Assembly (NCBI RefSeq): GCF_000003605.2
Contig: NW_003135353.1
Span: 385,000 to 410,857, forward strand
Reading direction: 5' to 3'
Source of the DNA: Saccoglossus kowalevskii
Lineage: Eukaryota; Hemichordata; Enteropneusta; Harrimaniidae
DNA length: 25,858 nucleotides
Each line of letters opens with the position of its first letter. Within the stretch, counting starts at the first letter, position 1. The notes beneath the pieces were generated by a model, which was not told the origin of the DNA, searched no databases, and saw nothing but the letters and a program-made list of their open reading frames with translations. The translations under genes were made by a program, and so were the position numbers. Shown here one piece after another: positions 10,501 through 17,829 of the stretch.

Positions 10501-11586
10501 ACTGTTCAAAGCTCAAGTCTCTTTTTAAAATGGACGCGTAGAGGATGGTGTAAAAGCTTTTCTACTTTGTGTTATTATATGAGTAGTCGGTGAATGTACC
10601 GGTGACTGACTAAGTATAACAAGGTTCTTTTTATTATCCAAGAAACATTCTGAGAGCAACTACCCTGAAGAGGCACCCTTACATACATCCATATATCAAT
10701 TCAAATGCTATCAAATTATTTGAAATTTTACTACAAGGAGCACAGGAACTTTAGCAACTGTATGGTCAACCTGTAAGTATACCCAGCCCTCATCCAATTT
10801 TATACACAAGATACCAGCTGATACCACCCCCATCCAGCATACAGACTGGGTGTACATACAGGTTAGATGGTAGGGAGTATTTTTTGCTGATATTTCTGGG
10901 CTCTCTGTGGATTTACAGTGCTGGGTGCTGTAAGATTAGAACAACTGATTACCTACTTTGTTTCAAAATATTCTTGATATACCTACATACAGACAAAATT
11001 GTTTACAGTTATAGACTTATTTATTATTTCTATGTGTAAATATGTTTGACACTGACGCCCCATCTGTCTCTAGATACGATCAACATTTATTCATAATTTA
11101 TTTTGACTACTACTGAAGCAAAATATTATACATAGAATAATATACTTGCCTCCGGTGAAATAAAGCGGTTGGATCTGACCTTGGTGGTAACTGAATGAAT
11201 CAACGCATTGTGCAAATTTATGTGTTCCATACTGAATATTAATTACATTTTTCTTATTCATATTCTCAATATAACTATCATGAAATAAAGATAATTGATT
11301 GATAATATTTTGCTGAAAAGAAAAACGGCTTTGTTTGGCTTCAATTTTCGGAACAGCTGACAACACAGTTTTGAATTGCCAACTTAGACCTGATCTATCT
11401 GACGCGACAGATTTTCACGAAATTTACCGTTATTTTCAGGGCAACAAGTCTCAATTTTTAGGAATCGTATATTTCAATGTACTATAAAGTTATCGAATTG
11501 TTTACCTTTCGTTCGTCGGCATGGTTGACAGATTTTAACTGTATTTGTATGAGCCGGACAGTTTTAAGGATCTTTGAGTCCGCCAT
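1490..11586 (-). CDS. ELOA: Elongin A, nine coding exons, C-terminus beyond the window
   Basis: Elongin A is the large subunit of the SIII/Elongin complex. It speeds RNA polymerase II elongation and, with Elongin B/C and Cullin 5, forms a ubiquitin ligase for stalled polymerase. Coding pieces on the minus strand: 11506-11586, 9909-9965, 8271-9080, 7515-7611, 6746-6844, 5077-5130, 3198-3295, 2425-2526, 1490-1568. All junctions are GT-AG and keep frame (1477 nt, 492 codons plus one base). Residues 1-80 match the TFIIS N-terminal domain (KTGIGKLVNGFRK, WKQLL). Residues about 150-305 are Lys/Glu/His-rich with a conserved SFESTGLSF island. A BC box, SLYDSCMRIL, lies in exon 6, followed by GGVPFDILEPVLKKC, LWQIHC and ESWRELYL, all hallmarks of Elongin A. 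Human ELOA is about 770 residues, so several hundred residues are missing off the left edge. I know the family well; expression and isoforms are inference. Confidence 0.93.
1569..2424. other. ELOA intron 8
   Basis: AT-rich. I see no exon, RNA gene or clear repeat in it. Confidence 0.7.
2425..2526 (-). CDS. ELOA: ELOA exon 8
   Basis: 34 codons, phase 0 at both ends. It encodes HFLEDTNDLWQIHCIREFK then KPNEFESWRELYL, matching human LIEETDQLWKVHCHRDFK...ESWREMYL. The acceptor is a T10 tract then GCAG; the donor is TTA|GTAAGT. Confidence 0.95.
2527..3197. other. ELOA intron 7
   Basis: AT-rich, with no feature I can support. Confidence 0.7.
3198..3295 (-). CDS. ELOA: ELOA exon 7
   Basis: 98 nt, phase 1 in and phase 0 out. 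It encodes LEDVGGVPFDILEPVLKKC and AEQLFRLEDFNP, matching human FEVGGVPYSVLEPVLERC...QLYRIEEYN. This is one of the most conserved parts of Elongin A, directly after the BC box and thought to take part in cullin-dependent assembly. Acceptor TTTGCAG, donor CCA|GTAAGT. Confidence 0.95.
3601..3825 (-). pseudogene. RecQ-like helicase N-terminal fragment, decayed
   Basis: From the ATG at 3825 the frame reads MVEFAGTLKIILNKYN, then LKPKQMEVMESV and DLIVSLPTGYESLP before TGA at 3675-3673. This resembles the start of invertebrate RecQ-like helicases: the Q-like motif (LKPKQ) and Walker A (LPTGYGKSLPY). The Gly-Lys of the P-loop is replaced by one Glu, as a 3-nt deletion would give. The same frame beyond the stop carries IISPL (3631-3645) at about the spacing of helicase motif Ia (VVSPL). 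An alternative reading is an exon end at GG|GTATGAGT (3692). No further helicase exons were found, and it sits inside ELOA intron 6. I call it a dead fragment. Confidence 0.55.
4203..4250 (-). other. ELOA: candidate ELOA cassette microexon (39 or 48 nt)
   Basis: Lies inside intron 6, on the coding strand. Two acceptors 9 nt apart (TTTTTATAG, exon end 4250; ACTCTCAG, exon end 4241) share one donor, AAG|GTAAAT at 4202. Both lengths are multiples of three, and the reading phase set by exon 6 is open. The insert would read VLSGIRKSETAGTDKQ or, from the inner acceptor, GIRKSETAGTDKQ. Skipping it gives NID-ALEDVGGVPF, which aligns to human ELOA without a gap, so the conserved form is the skipped one. 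The motif could be chance in a 1.8-kb intron; RNA data would decide. Confidence 0.4.
4749..4790 (+). mobile_element. solo end of the CACTGGGTTTTAATTTCGC MITE family
   Basis: ACTGTAAATATATTTAATTA followed by TTCTCTGGGTTTTAATTTCG matches the terminal arm of the elements at 13090-13309 and 24429-24569. A weak partner arm may lie near 4816-4836; I cannot define the far end. Confidence 0.5.
5077..5130 (-). CDS. ELOA: ELOA exon 6 (BC box)
   Basis: 54 nt, phase 1 to phase 1, encoding AVPSLYDSCMRILCENID. SLYDSCMRIL fits the Elongin B/C-binding BC box (S/T/P-L-x3-C-x3-hydrophobic), equivalent to TLHQQCIRVL in human ELOA. This helix docks on Elongin C. Acceptor TTACAG, donor GATG|GTAAGT. The following intron contains a possible in-frame microexon. 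Confidence 0.92.
5131..6745. other. ELOA intron 5
   Basis: The longest intron seen that lies between two exons in the left half apart from intron 6. It is AT-rich; open frames here (for example 5660-5929) show no family resemblance and no splice context. Confidence 0.65.
6746..6844 (-). CDS. ELOA: ELOA exon 5
   Basis: 99 nt, phase 1 to phase 1. It encodes ASFDEAALTALSVTSRQ then SRTKVFSGRAREQTFS, aligning with the human segment ending RRMNSKMQVYSGSK. Acceptor ATTCAG, donor TCAG|GTTAGC. It links the proline-containing stretch to the BC box and carries no recognised domain. Confidence 0.88.
7142..7162 (+). repeat. G-rich tract
   Basis: Runs of 6, 6 and 5 Gs separated by single Ts on the plus strand, that is the template strand of ELOA; the transcript would carry the C-rich complement. 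Only three runs are present, so quadruplex folding would require splitting a run. Confidence 0.8.
7271..7505. repeat. diverged minisatellite, units of about 62-77 bp
   Basis: AACACAAAGTGATGATG-like starts occur at 7271, 7333, 7407 and 7484. Shared internal phrases are ATGACATCAC(C/T)ATGAAA and GATGTCATAA(T/C)GAAC. The last, partial unit ends about 10 bases from the exon 4 splice donor. Confidence 0.8.
7515..7611 (-). CDS. ELOA: ELOA exon 4
   Basis: 97 nt, entered in phase 0 and left in phase 1. It encodes TPVPPEVDLPSINADYKPLR, then LPQMEDLPKRKS, matching the human segment LPDLPLPAIQANYRPLP...PKRK. The acceptor (CTAAG) has a poor pyrimidine tract; the donor TCAG|GTAAGG is good. A minisatellite in the following intron reaches almost to this donor. 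Confidence 0.9.
7612..8270. other. ELOA intron 3
   Basis: AT-rich. The only notable item is a 19-bp word (7936-7954) shared with 19545-19563. Confidence 0.7.
8271..9080 (-). CDS. ELOA: ELOA exon 3 (large central exon)
   Basis: 270 codons (protein residues 47-316). It opens with KTGIGKLVNGFRKIGG and YAKNLVLKWKQLL, the end of the TFIIS N-terminal domain. A charged, probably disordered linker follows, with several KKKEKRKEKK-type basic stretches. The conserved island SFESTGLSFADCLNLD sits at residues 206-221, equivalent to SFESYLSYD in human ELOA. The last 60 residues are Lys/His/Glu-rich (EKHKDKHRERKHKHGHK). The open frame runs into introns at both ends: residues before KTGIG and after EMSSKK are intronic. 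Acceptor TTACAG, donor AAG|GTTGGT (weaker than the others). Confidence 0.93.
9081..9908. other. ELOA intron 2
   Basis: AT-rich with TATACAATATATACA-type simple sequence near 9838-9858. No other feature seen. Confidence 0.7.
9909..9965 (-). CDS. ELOA: ELOA exon 2
   Basis: 19 codons, ILTLLHELHKMPISIDILQ, phase 0 at both ends. The acceptor is a T-rich tract ending TAG and the donor is CAG|GTATGT. It aligns with the human segment of the form LLKYLKKLSxLPITVDIL, the second helix of the TFIIS N-terminal (LW) domain. Confidence 0.93.
9966..11505. other. ELOA intron 1
   Basis: No coding exon supported. An open frame at 11091-11366 has a good acceptor (TTTTTCTTTTCAG), but any usable donor breaks the ELOA frame. 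Confidence 0.6.
11506..11586 (-). CDS. ELOA: ELOA exon 1 (start codon)
   Basis: 27 codons beginning MADSKILKTVRLIQ and ending HADERK, then donor AAG|GTAAAC. The start ATGGCGG has a favourable context (G at +4). This piece is too short to stand out as an open frame. I chose it because it ends in phase 0 next to exon 2 and supplies the first helix of the TFIIS N-terminal domain, at the length expected from human ELOA. A minor overlapping upstream ATG lies at 11594. Confidence 0.82.
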
Positions 11587-11594
11587 GTTGTCAT
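11535..11594 (-). promoter_or_regulatory. overlapping upstream ORF at the ELOA start
   Basis: An ATG at 11594 lies 8 nt upstream of the ELOA start, in another frame. It opens 19 codons that overlap the start and stop at 11535. Its context (TTTAAATGA) is weak, so most ribosomes would pass it. It matters only if transcription starts upstream of 11594, which the sequence cannot show. Confidence 0.35.
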
Positions 11595-11760
11595 TTAAAA
11601 ACGCCCTCTATGTCAGTCATTATATACAATATGGCTGCCTGTTGAATATTACTACCGGTAGTCGTTTTGTTTAACCACAGTCCCTCTATGGTTTAACCAA
11701 TAACGTGCTACTGAGAAGCTATAATAATGTCAATGGCGAAAAAAATCTTTAAAAAGTCAC
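11587..11760 (-). promoter_or_regulatory. ELOA: presumed ELOA 5' UTR and promoter
   Basis: This sequence sits immediately upstream of the ELOA start codon. It holds a CCAAT pentamer at 11697-11701 and several CpGs against an AT-rich background, and no TATA box at a useful distance. A 15-bp insertion-like motif with flanking direct repeats lies at 11669-11699. The transcription start is inferred only from position. Confidence 0.35.
11669..11699 (+). mobile_element. single transposon-end remnant with flanking direct repeats
   Basis: CACAGTCCCTCTATG (11676-11690) is bounded by GTTTAAC on both sides (11669-11675, 11691-11697); the repeat extends to GTTTAACCA by chance overlap. The same 15-mer forms one arm of the element at 22792-22822. 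It looks like an element end left between target-site duplications. Confidence 0.5.
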
Positions 11761-12190
11761 AAATATTACCTGAAAGTCACCAGAATATATTTTCAAAACT
11801 TATCAAATTACTTGATTATTAAAAATTACACTTTTTCAACAGTATTTTGAGTGTTCACATATAAACAAATAAATCATGATTTTATTTTATCAAATAGCTA
11901 CTCGTCACTATATGTGAATAAATCATAATGTATTAAATAATACATGCTAGGAAAACTCATGAAGAATTTGCCATCTAGAGTTCAAAAAATAAATGCTACA
12001 ATTACTTTGTTTTTATACATACTGAGGAGAGGTACTGTAAATCAGGATAGCCCATTAGAGACATTTGAAAACGGACAAATCAAAGAAAGATTAGAAAGAA
12101 CTCCTGTGTGTTGAAGGTATAAATAAGGAATACTGTATTTACTAGTTTCATTAAAATTGAGTGGTACTAAAAATCTGTGGATCACCTATA

Positions 12191-12424
12191 AGGCTGAGAA
12201 AAAAAATTTCTGTTTCTCGTTTCCACGCGCATCATTTTGAACTACACGTTCCTTCCTACGTTGTTCCTTCTATAAAGCATTCCAAAATGCACTTGTGCTA
12301 CTCGCACTAGTTTAAAATTTCCCTCATTTTAGGTCAGTATTCAAAAAAAAACAAAAAAACGCCTCGTCGCCTCATTTTAAAATTTCAATGAAACGAGAAA
12401 CAGAGAATTTTTTTTCCCTGGCCT
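12191..12424. mobile_element. foldback / MITE-like element, 35-bp inverted ends
   Basis: The left arm AGGCTGAGAAAAAAAATTTC continues TGTTTCTCGTTTC. The right arm, read on the other strand, is AGGCCAGGGAAAAAAAATTC then TCTGTTTCTCGTTTC. A TA flanks each end, consistent with a TA target duplication. The 160-bp interior has no coding capacity. Confidence 0.75.
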
Positions 12425-12454
12425 AAATTGGTTAATTTTTGCAAATTAGGTATT

Positions 12455-12738
12455 TAGTAAGCACAACATTTAACCCTAAACTAAGCGTGTATACGGCTTA
12501 TCCCTGAGCATCTACCATGTTTCATTGAATCTGAGTGGAAAAGATAAATATTGGCTAATTAATATGGTAATTTGGTCATTAATATATATTGATTTCAACC
12601 AAAAACTAATCAGGTCTGTGTATTATTCAAGAGCATATAGATATCATGTTCCATTAAAATCTGATAATTGGTTCTCGAGCTATCAGTAGAGGAGACACAC
12701 ACACATGCAGATGCACTAACCACAAATACTCCCATTGT
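12455..12738 (+). repeat. dispersed repeat, copy 2
   Basis: About two units of the repeat seen at 960-1441, with the phrases CATGTTTCATTGAATCTGA, TTGGCTAATTAATATG and AGGTCTGTGTATTATTC. It has the same ACACACACACATGCAGATGC and ACTCCCATT ending, in the same orientation. Confidence 0.75.
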
Positions 12739-13089
12739 GTCCTTTGCACAATAATATCTCGACTAATAACACAAAATCTTGTATTAATAACATGAAATCT
12801 AATAATAAATAGCACAAGATCTTAAGTTATTGATTTTCAAATATTCCCATAGTAGACATTCATAGTAAATAATGTTTTTCTATAGACAAATTTCTAAGAA
12901 TTTCATAAATCTGGTAAAATTATGTAGCATTTTCGTTTACTTGTTTTGGTAAACATTGTAAAAATGCAAAATAAGAAGATTACAAGCACTGATTCTAGAC
13001 ATTTTTGGAGGATCTCATAGATCTCTTTCCTGGAATTTGTAGATCAGATACTAGGCACTGCCAAAGGTCTCACAGATCTAAAGGCCATA

Positions 13090-13309
13090 TGCTGAAAAAT
13101 GACTAATTTTCACTGGGTTTAAATTTCGCTGATTTACCATTTCAGGCATATTCAGTGGGTTTTAAATTCACGGTTTCATCATTTAGATACATTGTTGTAA
13201 TGTGTTCTATGCTAAATTTACATATTCACAGGGTTTTAATTTAGCGCATTTTCCAGTCAGCGAAATAAGCAAAATTAAAACCCAGTGAATAATTAATCCT
13301 TTTACAGTA
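13090..13309. mobile_element. MITE, TACTGTAAAA-type ends (copy A)
   Basis: About 40-bp imperfect terminal inverted repeats: TGCTGAAAAATGACTAATTT then TCACTGGGTTTAAATTTCGC on the left. On the right, read in reverse, TACTGTAAAAGGATTAATTA then TTCACTGGGTTTTAATTTTG. Internal repeats of the TTCA(G/C)(T/A)GGGTTTTAA motif occur. Noncoding. Confidence 0.8.
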
Positions 13310-14133
13310 TTATAGAAAAAATGAGATTTACAAATATATACAAATATTTTTTTTTCTAATTCTTTTATTCCTTATATTAATATCTATTTACAGAACACAA
13401 CAAATATACACTAAATGTCAACAAGATGACAGACAGAAATTAATAACAAAGCTCAGATAATTTATCAAGAATTGACTTAATCAAGCAACCACACATAAAG
13501 GCCCCATCATCAAATTAGTGTAATCTTTCTATTTGTTTTGTTTTTAAAAAGCATTTCATAAATTAACTTATAACTTTTTTTTTTCCATTTTTACAACAAA
13601 TTTGATCAAAATCTGTATGTTGTTGAAAATTATGTCCAATTAATCTAACAAAGAAATTTATTTATATCAAATCTATTAAAATATGCAAAAATGTTGTTCG
13701 TGTACAGGAAAAATCGCAGCATTTAAAGAGTTGAACAACAATTGTAAACAGTAAACCGCTTTAATTTTGAGAGAAAGATTTTTATGTTTTCACAAATCAA
13801 TAAAAATCGTGAAATTTTGCAGCAGTGAAAATTTCTTTAAGGTACTTCGACATGAAGCATCAGTGACTTTCTCAAATGCCATAAAATCAACAAAAAAATC
13901 AACGTTTTACACTATTTTCCTCATGCAATCCAACCACAAGGTAGGCTACACTCAGATGCTATCAATCAATTTTGAAGTTTCTTTTTACTGAGAAAAATAA
14001 AATTTTAACTATTTTGTTCCCTCATTTCACACATTTCCTATTTAAAATAAATAATTCCAATTGTTTACCCACACATGATTAATTAATCAAATAATATTTG
14101 TTGGTAGTCCAATTAACGAAAAAATAAGTTTAT

Positions 14134-14457
14134 CTTCGGGGGCGGAGCTACGTCACAAGACGTTCCATGTTGCTACGACGCGCACCACTGTACATGCATT
14201 CCTATGGGCTCTGGGCGCGCTACTGTGGAACGCCGTTTGAGCTGGTGAAAATTCGAGAAAACAACACAAACTCAACTTTGAAGTAATCCTGAACAACCAA
14301 ATTTATATATGTTACACACGCAGGGCTAATCTTGTTACACTGTTCAGGGGACTCTCAACAATCATTCCAAAGTACCGTTTTTTTGCGAGTTTTGGCCTTT
14401 GTTTTCACCGGGAGGGTTGTCAGGCGGTAGAAAATGCCCGGATGTCCGCCCCCGAGG
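14134..14457. mobile_element. CpG-rich segment bounded by 13-bp inverted repeats
   Basis: TCGGGGGCGGA near 14136-14146 is matched in reverse by TCCGCCCCCGA at 14445-14455. Inside, CGTTCCA (14161-14167) pairs with TGGAACG (14226-14232), with GCGC blocks between. CpG density in 14130-14240 is far above the surrounding AT-rich DNA, and GC-box and CRE-like (TACGTCA) words are present. It could be a transposon or an orphan promoter; I cannot settle which. Confidence 0.55.
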
Positions 14458-14878
14458 ATGTACGAGGTACATGGGTATTCAATTTCAGAGGTGCTCATGT
14501 GAAAGAGATACAATTGCGCCATTAATGACTTTATAGGCAGTATATAATGAAATCAACATATGGCAGTTTTTTAAATGTCAAAACAAAAATCACATGAAAT
14601 AAAACATTATTTCAGCATGTAAACATATTTATTCTTAAAAAAAAAACAAAAAAAAAAACATTGCAAATTGATCAATATAAAAAAAAATTATCACATTTTT
14701 GTTTGCAACAAAAACTTGATTACAGTATTTGTATTATTAGTTACACATTCATATATGTAAATGACAGAGATGTTTCTATGGTCAAAATATGTCATATTTT
14801 AATGATCCAGTATACAATTTATAGCTAATGGCTTATATAATGTATGTACTTTTATTACAGATGCAGTTCAAATGGAAC

Positions 14879-14957
14879 AGATACAGTGTATATATAAATC
14901 ATAGACACTCTAGTCCTCTACTGGAGGGTCTATGTATAAATATATATATACTGTATT
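14879..14957. repeat. long imperfect hairpin
   Basis: CATAGACACTCTAGT (14900-14914) pairs with ACTGGAGGGTCTATG (14920-14934) across a 5-base loop, with two mismatches. Outer TA-rich arms ending ACAGTGTATATATAAAT and ATTTATATATATACTGT-like sequence extend the pairing to about 35 bp per arm. It is a MITE or a hairpin RNA source; the sequence does not decide. Confidence 0.75.
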
Positions 14958-16668
14958 TATCACAGCTATACAAACACAATAATTGCACTACCATGAAAAC
15001 AAATTCACAACAACTTGTTGATTATCGAGTGTCACACAATGTTTTGTGCATTAATCTAGGATCTAGAATTTTTCCAATGGACATATCCAAGTAATGCATT
15101 GATTAGCTCGATTCATAAAAGACACTGATCATTTATAATTCTTCCCCAGTACATTGCTAAGTTTGTTGTTAGTTTATAGTTATGTATAAAGCCGTGAAAT
15201 ATAAAATAATAATTGAGTTACATAATAAAGTTTTGTTTGTAAGAAAATATGAATTACTTTTTTGTTGTATAGCAATGAAAATATATAGCACAAGTATAGC
15301 ACATACATTTTTTTATTTTAAAACAAGAGTCGACAATAGCATGTTTTTAATTACTTATTTTACATACACATCCTCAGTGGGTGAAGAATTCTTAAAATGT
15401 TATCACAGGTGGAACAAATAATGAAAAGTGCACTCAGTAATAATGTTAATATTAATAAACAAATATAATAGATGCCAATTTTATATATTAGGTTTGGAGT
15501 AAAATTTAATTTTAATAAATTTCTTATAAATATTCTGTTTATAATAAGTAACACACTTCATTGAAAATATTTAATTTGTCTCAGTTTTCCAAAATAACAT
15601 AAAAAATTTTCTTTCTAAAAAAATGGATTTACTAATAAAAAGAACCTATTCATGTGATTGTTCAGTCAATCCACCGGTAAAATATTATTGTATTTATTAT
15701 TGTATTTTACCCACAACATGTAGTAATCAGTATTTGTCAAAAGCTAGTAAATCACAATTTAATGATTCAGCACATCATGAATGACATTTTTGGTTATGTA
15801 TGCTTTCAAGTGATATGAAGTGTTAAGTACTGGGAACTGGGAGGAGCAAGAACTGATCATCACCATAATAATAAAATTTATATATATGCAAAATTGCTTT
15901 TTAGTGTGCAAAGAAATGCTCTAAAATCTTTAAAAAGCAATATAGTGTGTTTATACAAAATTTAATTAGCAAGTGAGTTCAACAATTAAGAATTTTGTTA
16001 AAAAAATCTGTTCAATATTCAAATCATGGAAAAAACAATATTTAAAAAATATTTAAAAAAAAAATAGAAAAACTATACACCTTCTGATCAGAAAGAATGG
16101 TAATTTATTAACAATAGGGGTGAGGGAATTTTACTGATATTTTTTCAAGGCCTGATTTTTTTGAAATGAGAATGGCAACCATTGTCAAGGTGAATTTAAA
16201 TAATAGTCTTCAGTGTATAGAAATGAGATTGACAATAACTGTATGCTTTCAAAAGCAGTGATGCAAACTGCATTCAGGCAATAGATCATGATCCATCCAT
16301 GAAGTTCAAGTCTAGAATCATCTCTAGGTTGTTGTCTTAACTGTAAACTGTCAAACGTTCATTCATGATACGAGTGATTTTAACTATATTACAATGCTCA
16401 CTTGCCAAAAAGATAATGGTCATCACAGGTACTGTGGCAAATATTCATAGTATAAATAGTGAAGTTGGAATAACCAATTTTACACAAGTCAGATACTTTT
16501 TTAAACCTTTTAAAAATATTAAAAGATTCAAACATCAGTGTAAACACTAACATACTGAGAATCCAGGATGGCTTTATAACATATGCCACGTAATTCATTA
16601 TGCAATTGAATAATGACAAAATTGTAGTACAACAGCATAATTTTAAACATATATAGACAAGATTACAG

Positions 16669-16855
16669 TACTGTGAAATACTTTATTTTAGCTCGAATTA
16701 ATTTTCCCTGAAACGACTTTTTTGGTGTTTTGTATGACATTTATTTTCATTGATTTTTGACGAGTTGAATGTAAAATATAGAAAAAAAAGGTCTATTCGC
16801 TGGATTTTATTTTCACTAAATCATTCCTTCAGCGGAAATAAAGTATTTTACAGTA
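16669..16855. mobile_element. MITE, TACTGTGAAATACTTTATTT ends (copy C)
   Basis: The left end TACTGTGAAATACTTTATTT and the right end (reverse) TACTGTAAAATACTTTATTT differ at one base in 20. The 187-bp element is noncoding. The terminal TACTGT(A/G)AAAT is shared with copies A and B, although the interior differs. Confidence 0.82.
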
Positions 16856-17829
16856 TTTGTCAGGGACAGTGCTCTAGCAGAAATTACAGATAAATATTAC
16901 ACTTATTGTGAAACCTCTAAATGTACGACATGAGACTGACTAACTGAAAGATCACATTATTATTAAGTACAAATAGTTAAAACACAACACCACAATTAAA
17001 TTTCTCTAGACGAGAACTTATTATTTGCATAATCTTCACACTGCTGAACATGCCACACTTTCAGTTACAAGACAGACGAACACAACGGGGTTGGATTAAG
17101 TCATACGCCAATTATGCCCATGCGATGGTCAGAGATCCTTGCCAAAAATGGTAAGAATTCTGCAAATTTGAATGAAATAACCAATAATTCTGTCGTGAGT
17201 GGTACTCAATATCAAAAGTTGGATCGGCCTCTGCACACAACACTTGACATTCCAAATAGACAACAATCACAGAATGAAAACTGACTTGTTTACAATTAAT
17301 TGTATAAGCCTTACTAAACATATATGACCCATGTAAGTCAACTACTGTACTGTTACCTTTAATAGAATAACAAATTTCATGTGATACCATTTCTATTTCT
17401 ATTTACTGCACATCCAAAAGTCTATAGAAATTGGTCCTAAAATTTTGAAAAATAAAATGTCCAACATGGTGAATTTCATATATCAAACAAAATCCATCTA
17501 TGCAGCCAGAGATCCAGGTTCAGAATGGCAGAAATGCACTAACTTTGTATATTTTAGTACTATAAAATGGCCACTAATCAGCAATCATAAGTTGTATCAC
17601 GTAGCCTGGCTACTTTGATGTTACGTCTTTGTGCCAATTGTTACTGAAATCATTCCAGACATCCCATAATATATCTAAGCATAATGAGTGATCCACCTGC
17701 TGAGACACAGCACTGTAAGAATATTACCTTGTTTACCAGGTGTAACATCAAAACTATGGTAATAGTATTTAGTGAAACACAGTAGTTTCTAGCAAGATCA
17801 ATAGTTACAACTTACAATTTGAAAACAAA

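Larger units (their letters stand above)
11702..17829. other. intergenic region with repeats, no gene found
   Basis: About 6 kb between the ELOA 5' end and the zinc-finger stop codon. It includes the elements listed separately and long AT-rich, low-complexity stretches (notably 14570-16080). Part of 16900-17829 may be the zinc-finger 3' UTR; ATTAAA on the minus strand at 17358-17363 is a possible weak polyadenylation signal. Open frames here have no family resemblance. Confidence 0.6.

Noticed and set aside
11091-11366. 91-codon minus-strand open frame in ELOA intron 1, preceded by a good acceptor tract
   Set aside because: The possible donors (GC-type after CCGGAG, or a weak GTATAT) leave it out of phase with ELOA exon 2, and the protein resembles no family I know.
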